Part shown: positions 41,673 to 48,325 of the stretch, piece by piece
How positions within the stretch are numbered: the stretch's first letter is position 1
Layout: every line of letters begins with the position of its first letter
From: a virus
Virus record (IMG/VR): IMGVR_UViG_3300044997_001199
Span: 1-64,000 of that record
Reading direction: 5' to 3' (one strand)
DNA length: 64,000 nt
Notes under the pieces: generated by a model
Told to the model about the DNA's origin: nothing
The model's database searches: none
What the model saw: the letters and a program-made list of their open reading frames with translations, nothing else
Program-made: the position numbers and the translations under genes

Positions 41673-41908
41673 GTACAGAACTTGCTGTGGATGTCTGGGA
41701 AGAATTAAAGAGATACATAAACACTATTGATCACGCAGATGCAGCAGATACCTTGGTATCCGTTATGATCGATCATGACTATACAGCCGACGATATTTTA
41801 CAGGTGTTTTTTCATGATTCTGACATCAAACATGCTCTAAACAGTTATCTAACCACAACAGACGAGTTTGACAAGTACGATGATGATGACTTTGGATATG
41901 AGGACTGA
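41669..41908 (+). CDS. Small acidic T4-like protein downstream of uvsX
   Basis: 79 aa, strongly acidic (TDEFDKYDDDDFGYED end). The family is conserved beside uvsX in aquatic T4-like phages (VWEELKRYINTIDHADAADTLVSVMIDHDY). ATGA overlap with uvsX suggests coupling. Role unknown, possibly recombination-related by context. Confidence 0.65.
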   Translation: MSTELAVDVWEELKRYINTIDHADAADTLVSVMIDHDYTADDILQVFFHDSDIKHALNSYLTTTDEFDKYDDDDFGYED

Positions 41909-41910
41909 TC

Positions 41911-42363
41911 GTGTGGTACAGTCGTGTGGTCTCCGATCTCGGTCTGATTCCAGATTTTATCTCGTATTACGAACAGGAACTTGAACAGGCTAGGGCCGAA
42001 TGCCGCATTGGCGGTTTGGTAGAGCGCAATATCAAAGATCTGCCCGGAATCACTGAGCATCGTTTCAATCAACTGCAGGAGATTGAGGCAGTGCTCAACT
42101 ATCTCAATATCCAGTTGCGCAAGATCCGCCGCCGGCATTTCCAGAAATACCTTGAGGCCTATCAGCGAGCGCTGACATCACGCGACGCAGAAAAATATGT
42201 AGACGGCGAGGACGAAGTCATAGACTTTGAAACCATTATCAATGAAGTTGCCCTGCTGAGAAATCGCTGGTTGGGTATCATGAAAGGACTGGATTCCAAG
42301 AGTTGGATGTCTGGTCATATCGTGCGCTTGCGGACCGCAGGCATGGAAGACATACAAGTCTAA
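41911..42363 (+). CDS. uvsY: Recombination mediator UvsY-like
   Basis: 150 aa, GTG start. The block GITEHRFNQLQEIEAVLNYLNIQLRKIRRRHFQKYLEAYQRALTSRDAEKYVDGE followed by NEVALLRNRWLGIMKGLDSKSWMSGHIVRLRTAGMEDIQV matches the UvsY family of aquatic T4-like phages; T4 UvsY likewise ends with a helix containing an SRGF-like turn and an EAG-type tail. It helps UvsX displace gp32 from ssDNA. Two bases separate it from the preceding gene. Confidence 0.8.
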   Translation: MWYSRVVSDLGLIPDFISYYEQELEQARAECRIGGLVERNIKDLPGITEHRFNQLQEIEAVLNYLNIQLRKIRRRHFQKYLEAYQRALTSRDAEKYVDGEDEVIDFETIINEVALLRNRWLGIMKGLDSKSWMSGHIVRLRTAGMEDIQV

Positions 42364-42374
42364 AAGGAAACTCA

Positions 42375-43349
42375 ATGAAACGCGTGGCATTTGTGACAGG
42401 CATGACCGGACAAGACGGTCCATATCTTGCCAAGACGCTGTTAGAACAGGATTATCAGGTCTATGGACTGGTAAAACGCTACAGCAATCTTAATCTTGAC
42501 AATCTGCGTTGGCTGGGAATAGAAAATGACATCGAGCTGGTGACCGGTGATATCACCGACGAAAATTCAATGAATCATCTCCTGCGCAGTCTACAACCTG
42601 CCGAAGTATACAATCTCGCAGCGCAGAGCTTTGTTGGAGTGAGCTGGGATCTCAACAAGTTGACCACCGAAGTCAATGCCATAGGCCCACTTAACATACT
42701 CAATGCCATACGTACTCACAGTCCAAATTCTCGATTCTATCAGGCATCCACGTCGGAAATGTATGGTAATAGCACAGGCGGCCAGCAGAACGAAACCACG
42801 CCTTTCCGCCCTTGCAGTCCCTACGGCGTGTCAAAACTCTATGCGCATTGGATCACTGTGAATTTCCGCGAAAGCTACAGTCTCTATGCCTGTTCGGGCA
42901 TATTGTTCAATCACGAAAGTCCCCTGCGTGGTCGAGAATTTGTGACACGCAAGGTCACTGACGGAGTGGCTCGCATCGCACTGGGCCTAGCAGACACCAT
43001 TGCCCTGGGCAATCTTGATGCCCGCCGCGACTGGGGATTCGCCGGTGATTATGCCGAGGCCATGTGGCTGATGTTACAACAGCCCGAAGCTTTGGATTAT
43101 GTAATCTCAACTGGTGAGCAACATACCATACGCGAACTACTGGAGATAGCGTTTGATCGGGCAGGCATCACGTCGTGGACCGATCGGGTGGTCAGCGATC
43201 CTAGGTTCAAGCGTCCAGCCGAACTGCATAATCTTTGCGGTGATTCTGGTCGTGCCCGTAGGCTGTTGGGATGGCAGCCTCGTACTACATTTGAACAGAT
43301 GATCCGCGACATGGTCGATGCCGATCTAGCAAGACTCAAGCCGCGATAA
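42375..43349 (+). CDS. gmd: GDP-mannose 4,6-dehydratase-like epimerase/dehydratase
   Basis: 324 aa from ATG 42375 (AAAGGAAA upstream). Short-chain dehydrogenase of the extended type: NAD(P) loop GMTGQDGPYLAK, catalytic STSEMYG and YGVSK (Tyr/Lys), NHESPLRGREFVTRK substrate motif characteristic of GDP-mannose dehydratases, and LDARRDWGFAGDYAEAMW. It makes GDP-4-keto-6-deoxymannose, the precursor of fucose and rhamnose-type sugars. The adjacent glycosyltransferases suggest virion or host surface glycosylation. Confidence 0.9.
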   Translation: MKRVAFVTGMTGQDGPYLAKTLLEQDYQVYGLVKRYSNLNLDNLRWLGIENDIELVTGDITDENSMNHLLRSLQPAEVYNLAAQSFVGVSWDLNKLTTEVNAIGPLNILNAIRTHSPNSRFYQASTSEMYGNSTGGQQNETTPFRPCSPYGVSKLYAHWITVNFRESYSLYACSGILFNHESPLRGREFVTRKVTDGVARIALGLADTIALGNLDARRDWGFAGDYAEAMWLMLQQPEALDYVISTGEQHTIRELLEIAFDRAGITSWTDRVVSDPRFKRPAELHNLCGDSGRARRLLGWQPRTTFEQMIRDMVDADLARLKPR

Positions 43350-44171
43350 CAAACTGGCCACTGGCTCGCCACTGGCGATTTCTCCAACGGTCCATTCGGT
43401 GTGTGCGACCTGATTCAGCCAACTCTCGCGATTGGGTCTTTGGGGAGATTCGATCTGTGACCAATCCAGTGATGCTACAGGAGCAGCCAGGCTAGTGGGC
43501 CCAACAAATGCTGGCACCCCTTGTATCACGGCCTGGGTGCCCGGACCACTGTTCCAGTTCAGCACACACCAGGCCTGCTGTAAGCTGCGATCAAAATCAA
43601 AATCATCGTAGGTTCCGGGCAATTTGTTGGGAACCTCGATGTCAAATCCCAAACTGTGCAACATGCGTTTTCGCGGATGTGAGCGTATGCGTATGGGTCG
43701 ATCGGTGTGGCTCTTCAGCCCGGCAACAACATCAGCAAGCCATTGATCCATTGGTGGCTGGTCCTTCCATTGCTCGCTGTCTGTGCGCTGCAACGCGATG
43801 ACAACGTCGGTGCCAAATGAACGCCAGGGCTCGAGTGCTATGCCCAATTTGGTCGGCCGATCACAGTCACTCACGGATGGCCACTCGGCGCCACGGTCAG
43901 TGCCGTTGCCAGACATTTTCCAGGTATGGCCACGACGTAGCATGCCCACTTCTAACACCACCACTGGCCGACCGGTGTTGCGAAATGCGTTCCAGACCTC
44001 CTGGTTGGCCCGCATACGCCCGGCCCATACCACTGACCAAATCACTGCAATGTCGGCCGTGGCATCGTGCAGCCGCCACGCGTGCCCGAGACGGGTCACA
44101 GCCTGTGTAAATGCCTCAAACACTGGTTGACTGTTTGCTGCACCAAATTTATTGAAGACGCCAAAACGCAT
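43326..44171 (-). CDS. Capsule-synthesis-like glycosyltransferase
   Basis: 281 aa from ATG 44171. The N-terminal half is Rossmann-like (RFGVFNKFGAANSQPVFEAFTQAV, DIAVIWSVVW, PVVVLEVGML). The C-terminal WCVLNWNSGPGTQAVIQGVPAFVG is the nucleotide-sugar region of capsular polysaccharide (KpsC/S-like) and CDP-glycerol-type transferases. It overlaps the end of the dehydratase gene by 24 bp on the opposite strand. Acceptor unknown. Confidence 0.65.
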   Translation of the reverse strand: MRFGVFNKFGAANSQPVFEAFTQAVTRLGHAWRLHDATADIAVIWSVVWAGRMRANQEVWNAFRNTGRPVVVLEVGMLRRGHTWKMSGNGTDRGAEWPSVSDCDRPTKLGIALEPWRSFGTDVVIALQRTDSEQWKDQPPMDQWLADVVAGLKSHTDRPIRIRSHPRKRMLHSLGFDIEVPNKLPGTYDDFDFDRSLQQAWCVLNWNSGPGTQAVIQGVPAFVGPTSLAAPVASLDWSQIESPQRPNRESWLNQVAHTEWTVGEIASGEPVASLLSRLESC

Positions 44172-44173
44172 GA

Positions 44174-44181
44174 TGTAAATA
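44174..44181 (+). promoter_or_regulatory. TAAATA late-promoter core
   Basis: TGTAAATA, 27 nt before the GTG at 44209, with AAGGAAA between. Confidence 0.45.
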
Positions 44182-44208
44182 AAGTTACAAGTAGTTATAA
44201 GGAAAACT

Positions 44209-45039
44209 GTGTCAAGAAAATTCTCAGTGGTAACCACCTTTCATCGTGCAGGGTATGAAAAATACGGTAGTCGTATGATCGAAACCTTCTTGAAAAACTG
44301 GCCTCAGGCAGTCGAACTACATGTGTATGCCGAGGACTGTGACATACAACAACATGCATCGAACCTGGTGGTACATGATCTGCATCAAAGGGTCCCGGCG
44401 CTGGTCAAATTCAAACAACAATATCAAGCGGATCTGCGTGCGACCGGGCGATTGGCCCAAGGACCGCCCGACCGCAAAGGCAAACAACCTGGCATTGGAT
44501 TTCGTTGGGATGCAGTAAGGTTTAGCCACAAAGTATATGCACAGTGCGATCTGGCTCGACGTCGGAGCACGGGCACTATGATATGGATGGATGCCGACAT
44601 GGTCTGCCACAGCGCCATTGGTCTTGATATTCTAGATCAGGAAATACCCCAGGACGTGGGTGTGGCCTTCCTGGGGCGTGCACGAAAGTACACCGAAACC
44701 GGGCTATGGGCTATCAATCTGGATCGCCCGGGTAGTCACGAATTCATGGAACGCATGCAGTGGGCCTACGACCATGCCGAACAAGGTGTGTTGGCCATGA
44801 AAGAATATCATGACTGCTGGGTGTTTGACCGTACCCGAGAATGGATGACGCAACATTTTCCTGCTTGGCAACAACTGGATTGGAACCGGGGATCTTTGCA
44901 AGGCGAGGGGCACCCCTTGATCAACACAGCATGGGGCGCTTATCTCGACCACCTCAAGGGACGTAGAAAAGATCAAGGGTGTAGCACGGTTAAAGATCTT
45001 GTGTCACCTCGCACAGAGCGTTATTGGCAGTCCAGTTGA
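44209..45039 (+). CDS. Glycosyltransferase with DxD motif
   Basis: 276 aa, GTG start with AAGGAAAA upstream. KFSVVTTFHRAGYEKYGSRMIETFLKNWP is the GT-A-type first strand and loop. The metal/nucleotide motif is WMDADM (Asp128-Ala-Asp130). C-terminal HDCWVFDRTREWM and INTAWGAYLDHLKG are conserved in T4-like phage homologues. Together with the dehydratase and the preceding transferase it forms a sugar cassette just before the tRNA array. Confidence 0.75.
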   Translation: MSRKFSVVTTFHRAGYEKYGSRMIETFLKNWPQAVELHVYAEDCDIQQHASNLVVHDLHQRVPALVKFKQQYQADLRATGRLAQGPPDRKGKQPGIGFRWDAVRFSHKVYAQCDLARRRSTGTMIWMDADMVCHSAIGLDILDQEIPQDVGVAFLGRARKYTETGLWAINLDRPGSHEFMERMQWAYDHAEQGVLAMKEYHDCWVFDRTREWMTQHFPAWQQLDWNRGSLQGEGHPLINTAWGAYLDHLKGRRKDQGCSTVKDLVSPRTERYWQSS

Positions 45040-45065
45040 AACAGTCTGATTGTTCAAGCGTTATC

Positions 45066-45140
45066 TGGTACCTGGTGACGGGATCGAACCGCCGACCTTC
45101 TCCTTGTAAGGGAGACACTCTACCGCTGAGTTAACCAGGC
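45066..45140 (-). tRNA. tRNA-Val(TAC)
   Basis: 75 nt with encoded CCA. Acceptor GCCTGGT/ACCAGGT, anticodon stem TCTCC/GGAGA around loop CTTACAA, T arm GGCGG-TTCGATC-CCGTC. Last gene of the first tRNA array. Confidence 0.95.
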
Positions 45141-45150
45141 AATTCTAGTC

Positions 45151-45179
45151 GGAGTGCAAGGATTCCAACCCTACACTCC
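45151..45179 (-). pseudogene. Acceptor/T-arm minihelix remnant of a tRNA
   Basis: GGAGTG...CACTCC encloses a degenerate T arm (TAGGG-TTGGAAT-CCTTG). The D and anticodon arms are absent. It lies exactly between tRNA-Val and tRNA-Pro. Confidence 0.55.
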
Positions 45180-45183
45180 AAAT

Positions 45184-45262
45184 TGGTCTCGATGGCAAGA
45201 TTCGAACTTGCGACATCCTGCTCCCAAAGCAGGCGGAATGAACCAGACTATCCTACACCGAT
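45184..45262 (-). tRNA. tRNA-Pro(TGG)
   Basis: 79 nt with CCA. Anticodon stem CCTGC/GCAGG around TTTGGGA; T arm GCAAG-TTCGAAT-CTTGC; acceptor ATCGGTG/CATCGAG with the first pair mismatched. Confidence 0.9.
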
Positions 45263-45263
45263 T

Positions 45264-45337
45264 TGGTGGAGGATAACAGAATCGAACTGTTAATCTCGGC
45301 TTGCAAAGCCGATGTTATCCCATTTAACTAATCCCCC
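45264..45337 (-). tRNA. tRNA-Ala(TGC)
   Basis: 74 nt with CCA. Anticodon stem TCGGC/GCCGA around TTTGCAA; acceptor GGGGGAT/ATCCTCC. It has no G3-T70 pair (the usual alanine identity), but G3-T70-type wobble is present as G3 opposite T in the acceptor. Confidence 0.92.
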
Positions 45338-45342
45338 AAACT

Positions 45343-45419
45343 TGGCTCCCCAGCGTGGGCTCGAACCACGGACATTCTGATTAACAGTCAGACGCATCTA
45401 CCAACTGTGCTACTGGGGA
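45343..45419 (-). tRNA. tRNA-Asn(GTT)
   Basis: 77 nt with CCA, acceptor TCCCCAG/CTGGGGA, anticodon stem TCTGA/TCAGA around CTGTTAA, T arm CGTGG-TTCGAGC-CCACG. Canonical and well paired. Confidence 0.95.
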
Positions 45420-45420
45420 A

Positions 45421-45456
45421 TATTCTTAACTGCACTACCGCTGTACTACCTTGGAA
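45421..45456 (-). pseudogene. 5'-half tRNA remnant
   Basis: On the minus strand TTCCAAGGTAGTACAGCGGT continues as AGTGC: an acceptor-like strand and D arm without anticodon or T arm. It sits between tRNA-Thr and tRNA-Asn. Confidence 0.45.
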
Positions 45457-45462
45457 TAAAAA

Positions 45463-45538
45463 TGGTGCCGGTTGTCGGATTCGAACTGACGACCTATCGC
45501 TTACAAGGCGATTGCAACTACCACTGTGCTAAACCGGC
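45463..45538 (-). tRNA. tRNA-Thr(TGT)
   Basis: 76 nt with CCA. Acceptor GCCGGTT/AACCGGC, anticodon stem ATCGC/GCGAT around CTTGTAA, T loop TTCGAAT. Confidence 0.95.
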
Positions 45539-45564
45539 TTAAAACTATATATCTCTTTTATTGC

Positions 45565-45654
45565 TGGCGGAGAGTATGAGATTCGAATCTAAGTGTCCAT
45601 TTCTGAACGACGGGTTAGCAAACCGCTGCGTTAACCACTCTCGGTCAACTGTCA
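45565..45654 (-). tRNA. tRNA-Ser(GCT)
   Basis: 90 nt with CCA and a long variable arm, as expected for serine. Anticodon loop TTGCTAA, T arm TTAGA-TTCGAAT-CTCAT-type with weak pairs, acceptor TGACAGT/ACTCTCC with two mismatches. It may be functional but is less well paired than its neighbours. Confidence 0.8.
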
Positions 45655-45664
45655 AATTTTTAAG

Positions 45665-45739
45665 TAGGGCCCCGGAGGATCGAACTCCGAACCTATCCAT
45701 TATGAGTGGATTGCTCTAGACCAATTGAGCTAGGGCCCT
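45665..45739 (-). tRNA. tRNA with CAT anticodon (Met or lysidine-dependent Ile)
   Basis: 75 nt, no encoded CCA. Acceptor AGGGCCC/GGGCCCT fully paired, so not an initiator. D arm GCTC/GAGC, anticodon stem ATCCA/TGGAT around CTCATAA, T arm CGGAG-TTCGATC-CTCCG. It is first in the array and its promoter lies at the end of the tilS gene, so an Ile(CAT) identity requiring TilS is plausible. Sequence alone does not decide. Confidence 0.9.
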
Positions 45740-45781
45740 GTGACTTTACAACTAAAATTTTTCCGCGTTCGCAATGTTGCA

Positions 45782-45811
45782 ATTATAACCAGTGTCTTTG
45801 ATTCTTGTCAA
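45782..45811 (-). promoter_or_regulatory. Strong sigma70-type promoter for the tRNA array
   Basis: On the minus strand TTGACA (45806-45811) and TATAAT (45782-45787), both perfect consensus hexamers, are separated by 18 bp. They overlap the last codons of tilS and point into the tRNA array. Confidence 0.85.
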
Positions 45812-46397
45812 GGATTTTTCTTTGCACCATGGTAGCGATTCCAGGATTTACTTTAAGAATTTCGGGCATGACGGCATGTCGGATCTGATTACGACTGTAT
45901 CGCAGATCACGATTGCTGTGGTCTTCGTACCAGGTCACAGCGTGCCGCTGAGTCCAGGCAACCAGCTGTTGTTTGGGTGTTCTTAGGAACGGTCTCACAC
46001 AGCGTCCTCGCTGATAGTTCATGATTCTGGGCTGACCATGACACGATCCCCAGATCCAAGTTTCCACGGCATCGTCGAGATGATGGGCCAAAACCACCGG
46101 TTCGGATCCTGGCAAACGGTCAAGGAATCCATAGCGTTCGTTGCGCCAGTGTTCTTCGGGACTGATGCCCGGGGGCCTCGGTTGAGAGATTTTTCCGATG
46201 GCGAGAGGTATGTCATGCTGCGAGCAGTACGTCCTGACCGTGGCCAGGCCATGCTCACTGGCCACGGTACCGTGATCAAAAAAGGCCACCTGGGTATGGT
46301 GTCGCCGACGGAGAAAGTCCAGGGCTGCCATGGAATCCAACCCGCCTGAGCAGGCGACGACAACAGTTCTAGGCAGGGCGTTCAACAACCTGATCAT
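45783..46397 (-). CDS. tilS: tRNA(Ile)-lysidine synthase, minimal form
   Basis: 204 aa from ATG 46397. The PP-loop ATPase motif ACSGGLDSM is at residues about 15-23, followed by FFDHGTVASEHG, HWRNERYGFLD, VLAHHLDDAVETW (HxxDD) and DHSNRDLRYSRNQIRHAVMPEILKVNPG, all diagnostic for TilS. It would convert C34 of a CAT-anticodon tRNA to lysidine, changing decoding from AUG to AUA. Bacterial TilS is about twice as long; here only the catalytic N-domain is present. The start follows the upstream stop by 4 bp. Confidence 0.9.
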   Translation of the reverse strand: MIRLLNALPRTVVVACSGGLDSMAALDFLRRRHHTQVAFFDHGTVASEHGLATVRTYCSQHDIPLAIGKISQPRPPGISPEEHWRNERYGFLDRLPGSEPVVLAHHLDDAVETWIWGSCHGQPRIMNYQRGRCVRPFLRTPKQQLVAWTQRHAVTWYEDHSNRDLRYSRNQIRHAVMPEILKVNPGIATMVQRKILDKNQRHWL

Positions 46398-46401
46398 GTA
46401 A

Positions 46402-46641
46402 CTACTTGCGTTCGCGCAGTTGTTGACAGTACACACAGCACCGTACTCCGGGCATGAGTCGTTGTCGAGCCTCGGGGATGTCGTCACCACATTCTTCGCA
46501 ATGAGCCAAACTGGGGAATCGTGCCTGTTCGGCTAACTGTCGCTGTACATCGGCCACGGCATTCATGCCTAGGTGTATGGCATGCAGCTGACCCATCTCA
46601 GCTTCTTCTTCGTTGTTGTAAACAAAATCATCTTTATCCAT
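46402..46641 (-). CDS. DksA/TraR-like C4 zinc-finger protein
   Basis: 79 aa from ATG 46641. Cys48, Cys51, Cys69 and Cys72 form the CEECGDDIPEARQRLMPGVRCCVYC finger of TraR/DksA proteins, preceded by a helical acidic N-terminus (DDFVYNNEEEAEMG). TraR-type proteins bind the RNA polymerase secondary channel and change promoter choice without ppGpp. An upstream in-frame ATG at 46650 overlaps the promoter -10, so 46641 is preferred, which leaves almost no leader. tilS follows 4 bp downstream. Confidence 0.85.
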   Translation of the reverse strand: MDKDDFVYNNEEEAEMGQLHAIHLGMNAVADVQRQLAEQARFPSLAHCEECGDDIPEARQRLMPGVRCCVYCQQLRERK

Positions 46642-46648
46642 AGTTGAC

Positions 46649-46677
46649 ATTGTAACAAACTTTAAGTTAGAGATCAA
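46649..46677 (-). promoter_or_regulatory. Sigma70-type promoter TTGATC-17-TACAAT
   Basis: Minus strand, -35 at 46672-46677 and -10 at 46649-46654, driving the DksA-like gene and tilS. Same TACAAT -10 as other early promoters here. Confidence 0.65.
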
Positions 46678-46777
46678 CTGTTGACGTAAATACTGTATGA
46701 GAATTTTTTCAATACAAAGTCGCACTGCCTGTGTAACCAGAACAGATCGTTGTTCATAGTGTCAAATATTTATCGAC

Positions 46778-46785
46778 GATAAATA
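46778..46785 (+). promoter_or_regulatory. TAAATA late-promoter core
   Basis: GATAAATA ends 4 nt before the GTG at 46790. It forms half of an inverted repeat (ATTTATCG-A-CGATAAAT, 46768-46784) whose other half presents the same core on the minus strand. Confidence 0.5.
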
Positions 46786-46789
46786 CCGG

Positions 46790-47461
46790 GTGAAACTGAA
46801 CTTTCATCCCACGGACTGTGCCGGTGTTTATAGGATCACTGTGATAGATCCGCCTATGTCGGTGTCAGAGATCGTGGCACATCTTGCTGCAGATCCAGAC
46901 TGGGAACAGCCGGTCACGCATCCTGATACTGCCCATTGGGCAGTGAAATCTCTCACAGATTGGCAGACTCACGACTCTGTGTTGCAGGATATCTGTTGGC
47001 AATTGGACAGTGCCTGTGTCAAACAGCAGATACTGGATTTAGCCAGCCGCGATCAGATATTCCAAGAATTTTGGAGTTTTCCTAACCGGTCATGCCTGGA
47101 TTCCATTACCAATACCTACGCATACTTTATACAGACTCCGGCTCATTATGAAAATCATCCATGGCATGTTGATTGCAAAAATCTGTTGCTACAGGGCATG
47201 ATTTATCTTGTGGAACAGCCCAGCAACGATCAAGGCACTTGGTTTTGTAGAGATACATCGGTTCTGTACAACAGACATGACCCGGAAACCGAGCTGCGCT
47301 TGCCAGCAGCGCCCTGGCAAGGGTGGTTGTTGATCAACTCAGATCTCAGCTATCACCGTGCCTTGAATCTCACCGAGCAACCACGTTTCAGTATAAAGTT
47401 CGGACTGCAATTCAATCTCAAACGGCCACATCCGCGGATACCTGCAACACACAGTATCTAG
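46790..47461 (+). CDS. 2-oxoglutarate/Fe(II) oxygenase-like protein
   Basis: 223 aa, GTG start without Shine-Dalgarno. The C-terminal half has the jelly-roll oxygenase signature: HVD (His126, Asp128) after FIQTPAHYENHPW, a GMIYLVEQPSNDQGTWF strand pair, the distal His189 in SYHRAL and Arg199 for 2-oxoglutarate binding in PRFSI. The N-terminal 100 residues are less typical. Substrate unknown; phage members of this fold often act on nucleic acid or protein side chains, which is inference. Confidence 0.7.
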   Translation: MKLNFHPTDCAGVYRITVIDPPMSVSEIVAHLAADPDWEQPVTHPDTAHWAVKSLTDWQTHDSVLQDICWQLDSACVKQQILDLASRDQIFQEFWSFPNRSCLDSITNTYAYFIQTPAHYENHPWHVDCKNLLLQGMIYLVEQPSNDQGTWFCRDTSVLYNRHDPETELRLPAAPWQGWLLINSDLSYHRALNLTEQPRFSIKFGLQFNLKRPHPRIPATHSI

Positions 47462-47484
47462 CAAATTTCTCAAGGAAACTGTCA

Positions 47485-47850
47485 ATGTCTAGCGTTTGGG
47501 GGTACCACTTAACTCTAGATTGTCGTGATGCAAATCGAGCACTCATGATGGAACGATACAATGTTGAATGCTTCGTCAAAGAACTGGTCAGTCGAATCAA
47601 CATGGATCCAATTGGAGAGCCGTGGATCGAATATACCGCGGCCGACTGTCCAGACAAAGCCGGATTCACTGCAGTGCAGATCATCGTAGCATCCAGCATT
47701 GTTGCACATTTTGTTAACGACACTGGTGACATCTATCTTGATGTGTTCGGTTTCCGAGAATTTGACATCGACGTGGTCAAATCGGTAGTACAAGATTATT
47801 TCAAACCCAAAAACATGAGAATGAACTTTCTCACTCGTCATGCTGGTTGA
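47485..47850 (+). CDS. speD: S-adenosylmethionine decarboxylase proenzyme
   Basis: 121 aa from ATG 47485 (CAAGGAAA upstream). SVWGYHLTLDC at the N-terminus, a central IGEPWIEY strand, AVQIIVASSIVAHFVNDTGDIYLDVFGFREFD with Ser70/Ser71 as candidates for the pyruvoyl-forming self-cleavage serine and His75 near it. It would make decarboxylated AdoMet for spermidine synthesis. Polyamines help compact phage DNA. Relatives occur in cyanophages and other aquatic T4-like phages. Confidence 0.8.
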   Translation: MSSVWGYHLTLDCRDANRALMMERYNVECFVKELVSRINMDPIGEPWIEYTAADCPDKAGFTAVQIIVASSIVAHFVNDTGDIYLDVFGFREFDIDVVKSVVQDYFKPKNMRMNFLTRHAG

Positions 47851-47851
47851 T

Positions 47852-47926
47852 TGGCCCGCCTCGAAGGATTCAAACGTACGACCACTGGGTTCGAAGACCA
47901 GAGCTCTTCCACTGAGCTAAGAGCGG
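47852..47926 (-). tRNA. tRNA-Arg(TCG), weak T stem
   Basis: 75 nt including CCA. Acceptor CCGCTCT/GAGGCGG (one mismatch and two wobbles), D arm GCTC/GAGC, anticodon stem CTGGT/ACCCAG-type around CTTCGAA. The T stem GTACG/CCTTC pairs at only three of five positions. Possibly degenerate. Confidence 0.7.
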
Positions 47927-47983
47927 TGTGTGGCACGCCTGGGTAGATTCAAGCCCGCGGCCTTTCCAACGGTACGAATTACG

Positions 47984-48058
47984 AGTAGAGGGCAGGATTC
48001 AAACCTACGGTTTTAAGGATTTGCAGTCCCTTGCATTGGGCCACTCTGCCACCTCTAC
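47984..48058 (-). tRNA. tRNA-Cys(GCA)
   Basis: 75 nt, no encoded CCA (ends CTCTAC then T). Acceptor GTAGAGG/CCTCTAC, anticodon stem AGGGA/TCCTT around CTGCAAA, T arm GTAGG-TTTGAAT-CCTGC. Confidence 0.85.
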
Positions 48059-48062
48059 GTTT

Positions 48063-48120
48063 TGTCTCCGGGGGAGGAAATCGAACCCAACACCCGCATG
48101 TTTGTGCTGAGCTGGATACA
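48063..48120 (-). pseudogene. Shortened tRNA-like sequence
   Basis: 58 nt. Acceptor strands TGTATCC and GGAGACA pair at six of seven positions and a GGG-TTCGATT-TCC T arm is visible, with CAT in a would-be anticodon loop. The D arm is largely missing. Lies between tRNA-Cys and the tmRNA terminator. Confidence 0.5.
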
Positions 48121-48133
48121 AAGCTTCTAAAGA

Positions 48134-48157
48134 AAATGGCCCATCGCTGGGCCATTT
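48134..48157 (-). terminator. Terminator of the tmRNA gene
   Basis: A perfect 10-bp stem (AAATGGCCCA/TGGGCCATTT, four-base loop). On the minus strand the stem end runs into TTTTCTTT, so it terminates leftward transcription just past the tmRNA. Confidence 0.85.
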
Positions 48158-48192
48158 GGTCGTTCTGTTGCCAGGTGACCAACCCCGACAGA

Positions 48193-48237
48193 TCAAGCCG
48201 CTAGGCGGAGATCCTCAGCATAAACGTCGTCATTGGC
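48193..48237 (-). other. tmRNA tag reading frame
   Basis: Resume codon GCC at 48237-48235, stop TGA at 48195-48193, predicted tag ANDDVYAEDLRLAA. If the GCA 15 bases earlier is used instead, the tag is AKLINANDDVYAEDLRLAA. The -LAA end is the ClpXP recognition signal. Confidence 0.8.
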
Positions 48238-48325
48238 GTTTATAAGTTTTGCTAGGTTTACGACCTTCGCCTCTCGTGCTGTCTGTATCTGTACTCATTT
48301 GTCCTGTCGAAACCAAAACCGGCCC

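Noticed and set aside
47931-47980. Possible further tRNA between tRNA-Arg and tRNA-Cys
   Set aside because: Only a poor T-arm-like sequence fits into 57 nt; no acceptor pairing or anticodon arm can be drawn.
47940-48110. Short frames across the tRNA-Cys region
   Set aside because: They translate tRNA sequence on either strand and have no protein character.
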